Below, piece after piece: positions 35,554-44,397 of a DNA stretch of 64,000 nt. Below the pieces are notes generated by a model that had not been told where the DNA came from, did no database searches, and was given only the letters and a program-made list of their open reading frames with translations. The position numbers and the translations under genes were made by a program. Numbering within the stretch: the first letter of the stretch is position 1; each line of letters begins with the position of its first letter. The stretch is from Chitinophagaceae bacterium (GTDB taxonomy: Bacteria; Bacteroidota; Bacteroidia; Chitinophagales; Chitinophagaceae): positions 68,227-132,226 of the forward strand of contig JAACZQ010000001.1 of assembly GCA_009996675.1 (NCBI GenBank), given 5' to 3'.

Positions 35554-37965
35554 ATGACCATTAGTTACAACTGGCTGAGCGAATACCTCCCCTGGCCCAT
35601 AGAACCGGAAAAATTATCGGCTATCCTTACTGCTATCGGACTGGAAGTAGAAAGCCTGGAAGCCTATGAAAGTATCAAAGGCGGCCTGGCAGGTGTGGTG
35701 ATCGGACAGGTACTTACCTGCGAACAACATCCCAATGCCGACAAACTTAAGGTTACGACCGTGGATATTGGTGCAGACAGCCCTTTACAAGTGGTTTGCG
35801 GCGCTTCCAATGTAGCGGCAGGACAGAAAGTAGTAGTAGCAACAGTTGGTACCACCATTTACCCCCTGGGCGGAGAAGCCCTTACTATGAAAGTCGCCAA
35901 AATCCGTGGCGTAGAAAGTCATGGTATGATCTGTGCGGAAGATGAACTGGGGCTGGGCTCCAGTCATGCCGGTATCATGGTACTTCCGGATAGTGTAACA
36001 GTTGGTACACCAGCTGCGGCGTATTTTCAGCCTTATTCAGACTGGATTTATGAAATCGGACTCACCCCCAACCGGATGGATGCTATGAGTCACTATGGCG
36101 TTGCCAGGGATGTTTGTGCCTGGCTCACCCATCATGAGCAGGAAGCCAGACCGGTTAGCCCCTTTAAAAACGGGTTTACCGCTGGTAGCGGCACCCCGGT
36201 TACTGTATCTGTTCTCGATACAGAAGCCTGTCAACGTTATGCCGGCATCACAATTAGTGGTGTTACCGTGGCAGAATCACCGCAGTGGCTGAAAAACAGA
36301 CTGATGGCTATTGGACTGCGTCCTATTAATAATATTGTAGATATTACCAATTTTATACTGCATGAAACCGGCCAGCCCCTGCATGCTTTTGATGCTGCGG
36401 CCATTAAGGGCAATACGGTAATCGTGAAAACCCTGCCGGAGGGGACAGCTTTTGTTACCCTGGATGAAAAGGAGAGAAAACTGAGTGCTGAAGACCTGAT
36501 GATCTGTAATGCCTCAGCAGGAATGTGTATTGCCGGGGTTTTTGGTGGTATTACCAGTGGTGTAACGGATAAAACAACAGCTATATTCCTGGAAAGTGCC
36601 TGGTTTAACCCGGTTCATATTCGTAAAACCTCACTCCGGCATGGATTGCGGACCGATGCTGCTACCCGTTTTGAAAAAGGGGTGGATATTTCGCTTTGTG
36701 CTGAAGTACTGAAGCGTGCCGCAACGATGATCGTGGAAATTGCCGGTGGTAAGATCGGTAGTGAACTGATTGATATTTATCCTTCCCCCCGTGCGAAAAC
36801 GGAAGTGACGGTGAAATATCACTACATCAAAAAATTAAGTGGTAAGAATTATCACCCCGATAAAGTAAAAAGAATCCTTTCCTGCCTGGGTTTTGAGCTG
36901 ATCAAAGAAGATATTGATGAGTTGCGGGTATCGGTTCCTTACAGCAAGCCCGATATCAGTATTCCGGCGGATATAGTGGAGGAAGTGCTTCGGATTGATG
37001 GGTTGGATAATATTGACATTCCCGCCACCATCACCATGAGTCCGGCTATTGAACAAATCGGACCGAAAGAAGCATTGAAGGATAAAATGGCGGCCTATCT
37101 GGTAGGTCGCGGTTTCCTGGAAATCTTTACCAATTCCATTACGAACAGTCAATATTTTACTGCGGAAACCCTGGATCAGACGGTGAAGATGTTGAACAAT
37201 CTCAGTGCAGAACTGGATGTGTTACGTCCGTCTATGCTGGAAACGGGGTTGGAGACCATAGCGTATAACATCAATCGCCGTAACCTCAACCTGCAACTGT
37301 TTGAATTCGGCAAAACCTATCATACCAGCGGACCCGGTAATTATACGGAAGCGGAACACCTGGCTATTTACATGACGGGCAATGCACAGGATACCGGCTG
37401 GAGAACACCGGCATCGGCATCGGATCTGTATACCATTAAAGGGCTGGTACAGGCATTGTTTCAGATCGCCGGTTTACCTGATATTCGTTTTGAAGCGGCA
37501 GAAAATAATGGTTTATTAAATATTGTTTTAGGCAAGAATACAGTAGGTGTGTTGGGTGTGGTGGATCGCCAGAAAGCCCAGCAGTTTGATATCCGTCAGT
37601 CGGTGGTATATGCAGATATTCAGCTGAAACCGGTATTGCGTTCGGCTGCCAAACAAACCATTACTTACCGGGAGGTGAACCGTTTCCCGGCCATGCAGCG
37701 CGACCTGGCATTGGTGGTAGACCAGTCTGTAACATATGCAGCCATTGAAGCAGTTGTGGCCAAAACAAAACTTTCCCGTTTAACCGATATGCGGTTATTC
37801 GACATTTTTGAGAGCGAAAAACTGGGAGCCGGAAAAAAATCCATGGCCATCAGTTTTACTTTTACGGATGAAGAAAAAACACTGACGGATAAGGAAACGG
37901 ATGCCATGGTACAGAAATTAATCCAGGCACTGGAAAAAGAAACAGGCGCCGTAATACGCAAATAA
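35554..37965 (+). CDS. pheT: Phenylalanyl-tRNA synthetase beta subunit
   Basis: About 803 residues, the normal length. It starts MTISYNWLSEYLPWP and has, in order: a tRNA-binding OB domain (VVIGQVLTCEQHPNADKLKV), the B3/B4 editing domain (IVDITNFILHETGQPLHAFDA split around its Pro), the B5 domain, the synthetase-like core and a C-terminal ferredoxin-fold anticodon-binding domain (YREVNRFPAMQRDLALVVD). It pairs with PheS, which is not in the window. The frame is open back to 35380, but that extension covers repeats and the promoter, so the ATG at 35554 is used. Confidence 0.95.
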   Translation: MTISYNWLSEYLPWPIEPEKLSAILTAIGLEVESLEAYESIKGGLAGVVIGQVLTCEQHPNADKLKVTTVDIGADSPLQVVCGASNVAAGQKVVVATVGTTIYPLGGEALTMKVAKIRGVESHGMICAEDELGLGSSHAGIMVLPDSVTVGTPAAAYFQPYSDWIYEIGLTPNRMDAMSHYGVARDVCAWLTHHEQEARPVSPFKNGFTAGSGTPVTVSVLDTEACQRYAGITISGVTVAESPQWLKNRLMAIGLRPINNIVDITNFILHETGQPLHAFDAAAIKGNTVIVKTLPEGTAFVTLDEKERKLSAEDLMICNASAGMCIAGVFGGITSGVTDKTTAIFLESAWFNPVHIRKTSLRHGLRTDAATRFEKGVDISLCAEVLKRAATMIVEIAGGKIGSELIDIYPSPRAKTEVTVKYHYIKKLSGKNYHPDKVKRILSCLGFELIKEDIDELRVSVPYSKPDISIPADIVEEVLRIDGLDNIDIPATITMSPAIEQIGPKEALKDKMAAYLVGRGFLEIFTNSITNSQYFTAETLDQTVKMLNNLSAELDVLRPSMLETGLETIAYNINRRNLNLQLFEFGKTYHTSGPGNYTEAEHLAIYMTGNAQDTGWRTPASASDLYTIKGLVQALFQIAGLPDIRFEAAENNGLLNIVLGKNTVGVLGVVDRQKAQQFDIRQSVVYADIQLKPVLRSAAKQTITYREVNRFPAMQRDLALVVDQSVTYAAIEAVVAKTKLSRLTDMRLFDIFESEKLGAGKKSMAISFTFTDEEKTLTDKETDAMVQKLIQALEKETGAVIRK

Positions 37966-38037
37966 ACCGTTGTTGGTGGTGCATAAGAAGTGTACTAAAA
38001 ATGCCGGTTCACCCAAGAGACCTATTAAATTCGGGAA

Positions 38038-38331
38038 ATGGTTGATTTAAGTCAACATATCAAAAACCTCCAGGATAAACTGCAGTTGTTGATCCGGAAC
38101 CAGCAACAATTGCAACGCGATAACCAGCGTTTGCAAAAAGAGCTTGACAGGGTGCAGGCTGTGCTGGTGGAGAAAGATGCGCTTGTGCAGCAGGTGCAGC
38201 AACAGCTCGATGCCCGTCAACTGGGTGCTAATGGACAGGGACAGAGTGCGGAGGAAAAAGCCAAACTGGAGAAGAGAATCGACGCTTACCTGAAAGAAAT
38301 TGATAAATGCCTGAACCTGCTTAATCAATAA
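38038..38331 (+). CDS. Small coiled-coil protein upstream of zapA
   Basis: A 97-residue protein that is almost entirely coiled coil: Gln/Leu/Lys-rich heptads from HIKNLQDKLQLLI to KLEKRIDAYLKEIDKCLNLL. No enzyme motif or signal is present. It ends 2 bp before zapA, so the two are surely co-translated. A partner role for ZapA at the division ring (compare ZapB, also a short coiled coil) is an inference from context. Confidence 0.78.
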   Translation: MVDLSQHIKNLQDKLQLLIRNQQQLQRDNQRLQKELDRVQAVLVEKDALVQQVQQQLDARQLGANGQGQSAEEKAKLEKRIDAYLKEIDKCLNLLNQ

Positions 38332-38333
38332 TC

Positions 38334-38630
38334 ATGGCAGAACTGATACCGGTTAATATTGTTATCGCCGATCGCAGCTACCGATTGCGTATTGATGCTG
38401 CGGATGAAGAAATGGTACGGAAAACTGCCGGCCTGATCAATGATAAGGTCACCGAATTCCGGACCAACCTGGCGGGTAAAGACATGCAGGATTATGTATC
38501 CATGGTGCTGCTTTGGTTTGCTACCGAACAAAATCACCATGGCATTGACCTGGTTAAATGGCAGGAAGCGGCAGACCGGCTTTCGATGCTGGAAAAGCAG
38601 ATCGACCGGGCATTGGAAGATGCTGGATAA
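38334..38630 (+). CDS. zapA: Cell-division protein ZapA
   Basis: A 98-residue ZapA-family protein. The start VNIVIADRSYRLRIDAADEEMVRKTA and the following LINDKVTEFR carry the N-terminal beta domain, and the C-terminal helix (WQEAADRLSMLEKQIDRALED) gives the coiled-coil dimer. ZapA binds and bundles FtsZ filaments. It is preceded by a coiled-coil gene 2 bp upstream and followed by a 388-bp gap that may encode an RNA. Confidence 0.88.
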   Translation: MAELIPVNIVIADRSYRLRIDAADEEMVRKTAGLINDKVTEFRTNLAGKDMQDYVSMVLLWFATEQNHHGIDLVKWQEAADRLSMLEKQIDRALEDAG

Positions 38631-38639
38631 CTGTTTGTA

Positions 38640-38900
38640 ATTGTAGCGCTGGTTCAAGGTGGTCTGGACCATTACCAGCATATTCCGGAAGATGTATACA
38701 GTTTTTTGATGCGTTGGGCTATGCGATCATTTGGTCAAGTATTATATCGCAGGTCATCCGCCAAGGAATATTCATGTGTTCCTGCACAAGTCCCAGTCAG
38801 GGGATGAGTCCCAGTTCATTGCCTATTCCGTTCAAAACCCCTTCACCCCGGATGCCAATAACGGCTGGTAGTCGCCGTATTCACATAAAGGTCAGTCCGT
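38640..38900 (+). ncRNA. Candidate structured RNA (6S-like position) downstream of zapA
   Basis: In the 388-bp zapA-rny gap three stems are properly nested: TACCAGC (38673-38679) with GCTGGTA (38864-38870), ATATTCC (38680-38686) with GGAATAT (38765-38771), and TGCGAT (38722-38727) with ATCGCA (38746-38751). The first two are directly stacked on the 5' side. In E. coli the 6S RNA gene ssrS lies just downstream of zapA on the same strand, and Bacteroidota have their own 6S-type RNAs. Ends are approximate and no terminator T-run is seen. It could instead be a long rny leader. Confidence 0.35.
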
Positions 38901-39018
38901 ATGCGTATCTCTGCCTGATTTATTTTATCTTCGCCTGTATCAGCTTACCCATTATTGTAAATTATGATGTGTGAGTGTGTATCAATGATTTTGAACGATT
39001 TAAAAAACTACCGAAAAA

Positions 39019-40584
39019 ATGGACCAGACGATAGTCTTGATTATAACAGGGGCGGTTGCATTAATTGCAGGGGTTGTAGCGGGTAAGTTTGTTTTTGCGA
39101 AAAATACCCAAAAGCAAATCGACGAAGCCAATTCCCAGGCCCAGAACATCATTCGCGAAGCAGAACTGCGGGCGGAAACCATTAAGAAAGAGAAGCAACT
39201 GGAGGCTAAGGAGCGGTTTGTTCAGCTGAAAGCGGAGCATGACCGGGAAGTACTGGACCGGAACCGTAAGGTCGGTGAGGCTGAAAACCGGGCCAAGCAG
39301 AAGGAGATCAGCATTAACCAGAAAGAGGCAGCGCTGGAAAAGCAGATCAAGGAAAATGAAGCCATCAAGGAAAACCTGAACCGGCAGATTGAAGTGGTTA
39401 ACCACAAGCGTACCGAGCTGGAGAAGCACCAGGAAGAGCATATTCGCCGTCTTGAAAAAATTGCTGGTCTGAGTGCAGAAGAAGCCCGTGCCCAACTGGT
39501 GGAGAGCCTCAAACAGGAGGCCCGTACCCAGGCGATGGCGCTGCAACAGGAAATTATTGAAGACGCTAAGCAGAAAGCCAATAAGGAAGCCCGTAAAATT
39601 GTAATCCAGTCCATTCAGCGTACTGCTGCAGAACAGACCATTGAAAACACGGTAACCGTATTCAATCTGGAAACCGATGAGATCAAGGGTCAGATCATTG
39701 GCCGTGAGGGCCGGAATATCCGGGCTATCGAAGCGGCTACGGGTGTTGACCTGATTGTAGACGATACCCCGGAAGCGATTATCCTGTCTTCTTTTGATCC
39801 CCTGCGCCGTGAGATCGCGCGGTTGAGCTTGCAGCGCCTGGTAGCCGATGGCCGTATTCACCCCGCCCGTATTGAGGAAGTGGTGGAGAAGACCCGTCGT
39901 CAGCTGGAAGAGCAGGTTATGGAGATCGGGGAGCGTACCGTAATTGAAATGGGTATCCATGGCTTGCACAAGGAGCTGGTGCGTATTGTGGGAAAAATGC
40001 GTTTCCGTTCTTCATACGGACAAAACCTGCTCATGCACAGTCGTGAAACGGCCAATCTTTGTGCCATCATGGCTGCAGAACTGGGTATGAACCCCAAATT
40101 GGCCAAACGTGCCGGTCTTTTACATGATATCGGTAAAGTGCCTGATGAGGAAACCGAGTTAAGCCATGCTTTGCTGGGTGCTAAACTGGCTGAGAAATAT
40201 GGCGAGAACCCGGCTGTGGTAAACGCCATTGGTGCCCACCACGATGAAATGGAAATGCAGTACGTGATTTCTCCCATCGTACAGGCCTGTGATGCCATCA
40301 GCGGTGCCCGTCCCGGTGCCCGCCGCGAGATCATGCAGCAGTATCTCCAGCGTATCAAGGACCTGGAAAACCTGGCACTGGCTTACCAGGGCGTGGAAAA
40401 AGCTTATGCGATACAGGCCGGCCGTGAATTGCGTGTGATCGTAGAAGCCGAAAAAGTAACCGATAGCGACAGCGATAAACTCAGCTTTGAAATTGCCCAG
40501 AAAATTCAGACCGAAATGACCTATCCCGGTCAGATTAAGGTTACGGTTATCCGCGAGAAAAGAGCGGTGAATGTGGCGAGATAG
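39019..40584 (+). CDS. rny: Ribonuclease Y
   Basis: A 521-residue endoribonuclease. It has an N-terminal membrane anchor ([20 protein letters not shown]), a long charged coiled coil to about residue 200, a KH domain with [21 protein letters not shown] split by its GxxG loop, and an HD domain with [12 protein letters not shown] and GAHHDEM. The catalytic HD pair is intact. It starts mRNA decay at the membrane. Length is normal. A terminator lies 50 bp after its stop, and a heptamer array occupies that gap. Confidence 0.95.
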   Translation: MDQTIVLIITGAVALIAGVVAGKFVFAKNTQKQIDEANSQAQNIIREAELRAETIKKEKQLEAKERFVQLKAEHDREVLDRNRKVGEAENRAKQKEISINQKEAALEKQIKENEAIKENLNRQIEVVNHKRTELEKHQEEHIRRLEKIAGLSAEEARAQLVESLKQEARTQAMALQQEIIEDAKQKANKEARKIVIQSIQRTAAEQTIENTVTVFNLETDEIKGQIIGREGRNIRAIEAATGVDLIVDDTPEAIILSSFDPLRREIARLSLQRLVADGRIHPARIEEVVEKTRRQLEEQVMEIGERTVIEMGIHGLHKELVRIVGKMRFRSSYGQNLLMHSRETANLCAIMAAELGMNPKLAKRAGLLHDIGKVPDEETELSHALLGAKLAEKYGENPAVVNAIGAHHDEMEMQYVISPIVQACDAISGARPGARREIMQQYLQRIKDLENLALAYQGVEKAYAIQAGRELRVIVEAEKVTDSDSDKLSFEIAQKIQTEMTYPGQIKVTVIREKRAVNVAR

Positions 40585-40597
40585 GAAAGATAATATG

Positions 40598-40632
40598 AGC
40601 TTCTAGCCGCTAGCTACTAGCTGCTGGAAGTA
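40598..40632. repeat. Heptamer array left of the four-helix-bundle gene
   Basis: Four 7-bp units of the form AGCNNCT (AGCTTCT, AGCCGCT, AGCTACT, AGCTGCT) followed by GGAAGTA. Its first 24 bp match the reverse complement of 41051-41074 at 20 positions. Confidence 0.7.
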
Positions 40633-40633
40633 T

Positions 40634-40669
40634 AAAAGTCACTTCGTTTGTATCGAAGTGACTTTTTTT
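40634..40669 (+). terminator. Intrinsic terminator after rny
   Basis: A 13-bp perfect stem (AAAAGTCACTTCG, 40634-40646, with 40654-40666), 7-base loop, and a T-run on the right. The A-run on the left could make it bidirectional. Confidence 0.88.
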
Positions 40670-40688
40670 ATACTTGCCCTAAAAAGAC

Positions 40689-41048
40689 ATGATAAATTTT
40701 AAAAAATTGAAAGTATGGCAATTGGGGTTTGATATTGCGAGGGAATGTTATGGTTTAGTCGCATTTTATCCCGGTGATGAACGATTTGTTTTGAAAAACC
40801 AGATCACCAGATCTGCCATTTCAATCCCTGCTAACATAGCCGAAGGCAGCAGCCGAAAGAGTACAAAAGAATATGCCCATTTTCTGGAAATCTCGCTCGG
40901 GTCAAGCTATGAATTGGAAACCCATTTGCTATTAGGGGAAGCCTTAGGGTATGGTGATCTAAATAAAACAAAATCAATACTTTACGACCTAAATACAGAG
41001 CAAAAAATGCTTCTTTCCCTTATCAATAAAATTAAAAATTCCTTCTAG
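40689..41048 (+). CDS. Four-helix-bundle (S23/rRNA-intervening-sequence type) protein
   Basis: A 119-residue protein of the family first known from 23S rRNA intervening sequences. Typical words are LKVWQLGFDIARECY near the start, LKNQITRSAISIPANIAEGSSR in the middle (split at the Ser-Ile-Pro turn), and FLEISLGSSYELETHLLLG. The family forms pentameric four-helix bundles of unknown function and resembles the Avd protein of diversity-generating retroelements, but no reverse transcriptase is nearby. The gene is visibly AT-richer than rny and rplS beside it. It is bracketed by inverted heptamer arrays, which suggests acquisition as a unit. Confidence 0.88.
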   Translation: MINFKKLKVWQLGFDIARECYGLVAFYPGDERFVLKNQITRSAISIPANIAEGSSRKSTKEYAHFLEISLGSSYELETHLLLGEALGYGDLNKTKSILYDLNTEQKMLLSLINKIKNSF

Positions 41049-41049
41049 G

Positions 41050-41084
41050 AGCGAGTAGCTGGAAGCTAGAAGCTAAAAACTTTT
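41050..41084. repeat. Heptamer array right of the four-helix-bundle gene
   Basis: 7-bp units AGTAGCT, GGAAGCT, AGAAGCT, AAAAACT in the AGNAGCT sense, the inverse of the array at 40598. It begins 2 bp after the gene and overlaps the rplS -33 element. A further fragment with GGAAGCT lies at 41553 after the rplS terminator. Confidence 0.68.
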
Positions 41085-41113
41085 GGATTTTCCCCATCCC
41101 CTCCTTACCTTTG
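41082..41113 (+). promoter_or_regulatory. Complete Bacteroidota promoter for rplS
   Basis: -33 TTTG at 41082-41085, 20-bp spacer, -7 TACCTTTG at 41106-41113, ATG at 41136. This is the textbook arrangement and the best promoter in the window. Confidence 0.75.
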
Positions 41114-41135
41114 CCGTCCGCAAAAAATAAATGTT

Positions 41136-41486
41136 ATGAACGCAGCAGTTCAGTTTGTACACGAACAATTAACCGTGAAGAAGGAATATCCCAAGTTCAA
41201 AGCCGGGGATAATGTTACTGTAAACTATAAGATCATCGAAGGGGGTAAAGAGCGTATCCAGAGCTTCCGTGGTGATGTAATTAAGTTGCAGGGTACTGGT
41301 GCTACTGCTTCTTTCACTGTACGTAAAATTTCCGATGGTGTGGGTGTTGAACGTCTGTTCCCCATGCTGTCTCCCAATATCGACTCTATCGTGCTGAATA
41401 AGACCGGTAAAGTTCGTCGCGCTAAACTGTACTACCTGCGTGAGCGCAGTGGTAAGAGCGCCCGTATCAAGGAAAAGCGCTTCTAA
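41136..41486 (+). CDS. rplS: 50S ribosomal protein L19
   Basis: A 116-residue ribosomal protein. Family marks are [53 protein letters not shown] and the basic C-terminus [19 protein letters not shown]. It sits at the subunit interface of the large subunit. It is transcribed alone: a full promoter precedes it and a strong terminator follows, unlike the trmD operon of many bacteria. Confidence 0.96.
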   Translation: MNAAVQFVHEQLTVKKEYPKFKAGDNVTVNYKIIEGGKERIQSFRGDVIKLQGTGATASFTVRKISDGVGVERLFPMLSPNIDSIVLNKTGKVRRAKLYYLRERSGKSARIKEKRF

Positions 41487-41520
41487 GCAAGCTGCTCCTT
41501 TATTGGTGAAGACCGATTTC

Positions 41521-41552
41521 ACGGAAGCCTCAAACAGGCTTCCGTTTTTTTT
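41521..41552 (+). terminator. Intrinsic terminator after rplS
   Basis: Perfect 10-bp stem (ACGGAAGCCT with AGGCTTCCGT), 5-base loop CAAAC, then eight T. It starts 34 bp after the rplS stop. Confidence 0.92.
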
Positions 41553-41632
41553 GGAAGCTAACAGCCGTTAACCGGCTGGTTTACCGGAGAAAACTTAGGT
41601 TTTTATTTCGTACAATCACATTTCTTTTCCCT

Positions 41633-41640
41633 TACCTTTG
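41633..41640 (+). promoter_or_regulatory. Bacteroidota -7 element (TACCTTTG) for tatA
   Basis: Exact TAnnTTTG 22 bp before the tatA ATG. Upstream TTTCG at 41606-41610 is a poor -33. Confidence 0.5.
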
Positions 41641-41662
41641 ATTCTCCTCAAAACATTTTTTT

Positions 41663-41851
41663 ATGGGCAACTTAGGATTTCAGGAAATTTTGATTATCGC
41701 TTTAGTGGTGCTGGTATTATTCGGCGGCCGTAAAATCCCGGAATTTATGCGCGGACTGGGTAAAGGTATCCGTGAATTCAACGACGCAAAGAATAATGTG
41801 AAGAAAGAATTAGAAGAAGGCATGAAAGAAAAAGACCAGGCAGCACAATAA
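41663..41851 (+). CDS. tatA: Twin-arginine translocase subunit TatA/E
   Basis: A 62-residue protein with an N-terminal membrane helix ([23 protein letters not shown]), then the amphipathic [12 protein letters not shown] and an acidic/basic tail. The FG motif at the hinge is intact. It forms the protein-conducting part of the Tat system; TatC is not in the window. gatA follows 34 bp later and may share the transcript. Confidence 0.92.
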   Translation: MGNLGFQEILIIALVVLVLFGGRKIPEFMRGLGKGIREFNDAKNNVKKELEEGMKEKDQAAQ

Positions 41852-41885
41852 GCATTTCCAGAATTTCTAAAACGTATTATAGCCT

Positions 41886-43349
41886 TTGTTTCGGTTTACT
41901 ACAATCAAAGACTATCATAAAGCATTACAGAACGGCCAGACCACCTGTGTGGAGGCCGTTCGTTTTTTTGTGCAATCAATTCAACGCGATCAGCACCTTA
42001 ATGCATGGATAGATGTATATGAAGCGGAGGCCCTTGCAAGCGCTGCCTCCCTTGATCAGTCGCGACTGGCCGGTGAACCAACAGGTGCATTGCATGGCGT
42101 GGTGATCGGACTGAAAGATGTGATTGCGTATAAAGACCATCCACTTACGGCAGCATCGGCAATGCTGCAACCATTTACCGCTATTTACAGTGCTACGGCA
42201 GTAGAAAGATTACTCCAGGCGGGTGCCATCATCCTGGGCCGGCAGAATTGCGATGAATTTGCCATGGGCAGCAGCAACGAAAATTCTGTTTATGGTCCGG
42301 CAAAGAATGCAATAGATCCTTCCCGGGTGCCCGGTGGTTCTTCGGGTGGCTCTGCAGTAGCTGTACAGGCCGGCCATTGTATGATTAGCCTGGGTAGCGA
42401 TACCGGCGGCTCAGTTCGTCAGCCTGCCGATTTTTGTGGTATTGCCGGACTCAAACCTACTTATGGCCGTATTTCCCGTTATGGATTAATCGCCTATGCA
42501 TCTTCATTTGACCAGATCGGGATATTTGGAAACAGTATCGATGACCTGGCCCTGACCCTGCAGGTGATTGCGGGAACAGATGCCATGGATAGTACGGTAT
42601 CGGAAAGACCGGTACCCGATTATTCGGCAGCGCTCCCGGCGTCTGCGGCCAAAAAATACCGGATCGCCTATTTCCGCGAAGCGTTGGATCATCCCGGACT
42701 TGATCCGGAAATGGCAAAAGCCATCCGTAATTTTATTGGCGTATTACAAACCGCCGGACATACAGTAGAACCGGTGGATTTTCCCATGCTGAACTATGTG
42801 GTTCCTGCTTATTATGTGCTGACCACAGCGGAAGCTTCCAGTAATTTATCCAGGTATGACGGTGTTCGGTACGGACATCGCACCAAAGAACCTATTGAAG
42901 ACCTTACGGAATGGTATAAACAAAGCCGTACGGAAGGTTTTGGCAAGGAAGTACAGCGACGCATTCTGTTGGGTACATTCGTGCTGAGCGCCGGTTATTA
43001 CGATGCATATTTTACCCGTGCACAGCAGGTACGGCGTTTGTTGAGCGATCAGACCAAAGCTATCTTCAGTACCTACGACGCCATTCTTTCGCCAACGGTA
43101 CCTTTTCCGGCTTTCCCGCTGGGTTCCATGGGGCAGGATGATCCGGTAGCCATGTTCCTGGCCGATATCTATACCGTTTTTGCAAACCTGGTGGGTATCC
43201 CCGGCATTTCCATTCCCTTATTCCGTCACAGCAGTGGATTGCCTTTCGGCCTGCAACTCATGACATCTCATTTCGATGAGGTATCTTTGCTGGGACTCTC
43301 CCAAACCTGTATGCAGCTGTCACAGACTACTACTGCGGATGCTGTTTAA
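41886..43349 (+). CDS. gatA: Aspartyl/glutamyl-tRNA amidotransferase subunit A
   Basis: A 487-residue amidase. The catalytic triad is Lys77 (GLKDVI), cis-Ser152 (GGSSGGS) and nucleophile Ser176 (SDTGGSVRQPA), at the positions known for GatA. It releases ammonia from glutamine to convert Glu-tRNA(Gln) or Asp-tRNA(Asn). No ATG lies near the N-terminus; the TTG at 41886 gives MFRFTTIKDYHKAL, matching the usual short N-terminus, so a TTG start is likely. It ends inside the first codons of the next gene. GatB and GatC are not in the window. Confidence 0.92.
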   Translation: MFRFTTIKDYHKALQNGQTTCVEAVRFFVQSIQRDQHLNAWIDVYEAEALASAASLDQSRLAGEPTGALHGVVIGLKDVIAYKDHPLTAASAMLQPFTAIYSATAVERLLQAGAIILGRQNCDEFAMGSSNENSVYGPAKNAIDPSRVPGGSSGGSAVAVQAGHCMISLGSDTGGSVRQPADFCGIAGLKPTYGRISRYGLIAYASSFDQIGIFGNSIDDLALTLQVIAGTDAMDSTVSERPVPDYSAALPASAAKKYRIAYFREALDHPGLDPEMAKAIRNFIGVLQTAGHTVEPVDFPMLNYVVPAYYVLTTAEASSNLSRYDGVRYGHRTKEPIEDLTEWYKQSRTEGFGKEVQRRILLGTFVLSAGYYDAYFTRAQQVRRLLSDQTKAIFSTYDAILSPTVPFPAFPLGSMGQDDPVAMFLADIYTVFANLVGIPGISIPLFRHSSGLPFGLQLMTSHFDEVSLLGLSQTCMQLSQTTTADAV

Positions 43350-44397
43350 TACTGTTTCACTGCATTACCCGATTAAACAGACCAGATTGAAAAACACCTG
43401 GCATTTAGAAACCATTTTTTTGGGCCTGTTAATAGGCTTGGTGACGGCATTGCCTGCCACAGGACGCTCCGTAGCGGATACTGTTATCAATGATAAACAG
43501 GCATTTCACAGCTTATTCAGTGTTGATCGCTTTGACGCCAATAAGCCCTATGCCGCACAGCTCAATCCAAGGGCTGTATCGTTTGTGCAGGAATACATCC
43601 GGAAACAGGGAAAGGGACTGGAAAAGATGAAATCTTGGGGCAAACCTTATTTCGATTTATTTGATAATATCCTTACTACTTACGGGTTACCCCGTGAAAT
43701 GAAATACCTGAGTGTAATTGAAAGCCACCTCGGTGCCAACCTGGTTTCCTGGGCCGGCGCCGTAGGTCCCTGGCAATTGATGCCTTATGAGGCCAAACGC
43801 TTCGGTTTGCGTGTGGGGGCAGTGGATGATCGTACCGATTATTACAAAAGCACCCATGCTGCTGCCAGGCTCATGAAAGAACTTTATGCCGAGTTTAATG
43901 ACTGGCTGCTGGTTGTGGCTGCCTATAACGGCGGAGCGGGCCGGGTGCGTCAGGCGATCAGGCGATCGGGTAGCAGGGATTTCTGGGACCTGCAATACTT
44001 TCTGCCTGAAGAAACACGTACCCATGTCAAGAAATTCATCGGTACACATTATGTGTTTGAAGGAAGTGGCGGTTTAACAACCATGACGGCTGCCGAAACC
44101 ATTGTGGCCAAAAACAAGCAGGATACCACACCGGTGATACTGAATGAAACAGAGTTGCTGAATACTGTATTGGTGGAACTGAGTGGTCGCTATCAGTCTG
44201 TGTTGGTTGCCAATGCGCTCACCATGGATCTGGCCCAGTTTAACCGCTGGAACCCGGGTTTTGATAAAGCGCTTGCTGCCGGAAAAAAATACAGCATGCG
44301 CATCAGTAAAGACAAGGAAATGATCTTTCAGGCTAAGAAACAACAGCTATTGATGGAATCATTGCGGATGTTGCTGGATGGCGTAGATAGCCATTAA
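43339..44397 (+). CDS. Lytic murein transglycosylase, MltD/SLT type
   Basis: About 352 residues from the ATG at 43339, which overlaps the end of gatA by 11 bp. A TTG at 43387 would give a more typical signal peptide (MKNTWHLETIFLGLLIGL) and may be the true start. The SLT domain has catalytic Glu in SVIESHLGANLVSWAGAVGPWQLMP (split at the ESH) and AAYNGGAGRVRQAI. A degenerate LysM-like segment ends the protein. It cleaves peptidoglycan glycan strands. Its TAA overlaps the TAA of pabB on the other strand within a TTAA palindrome. Confidence 0.85.
   Translation: MLFNTVSLHYPIKQTRLKNTWHLETIFLGLLIGLVTALPATGRSVADTVINDKQAFHSLFSVDRFDANKPYAAQLNPRAVSFVQEYIRKQGKGLEKMKSWGKPYFDLFDNILTTYGLPREMKYLSVIESHLGANLVSWAGAVGPWQLMPYEAKRFGLRVGAVDDRTDYYKSTHAAARLMKELYAEFNDWLLVVAAYNGGAGRVRQAIRRSGSRDFWDLQYFLPEETRTHVKKFIGTHYVFEGSGGLTTMTAAETIVAKNKQDTTPVILNETELLNTVLVELSGRYQSVLVANALTMDLAQFNRWNPGFDKALAAGKKYSMRISKDKEMIFQAKKQQLLMESLRMLLDGVDSH

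Noticed and set aside
38558-38974. A 138-codon frame spanning the end of zapA and the gap after it
   Set aside because: It begins inside zapA in another frame and shows no family signal. The gap is better explained by a structured RNA or leader.
39061-39969. Open frame of 302 codons on the minus strand opposite rny
   Set aside because: It mirrors the charged coiled coil of RNase Y; the translated product is a low-complexity Leu/Phe-rich shadow.
40598-41084. Diversity-generating retroelement (four-helix protein resembling Avd)
   Set aside because: No reverse transcriptase, template repeat or variable repeat is present near the gene.
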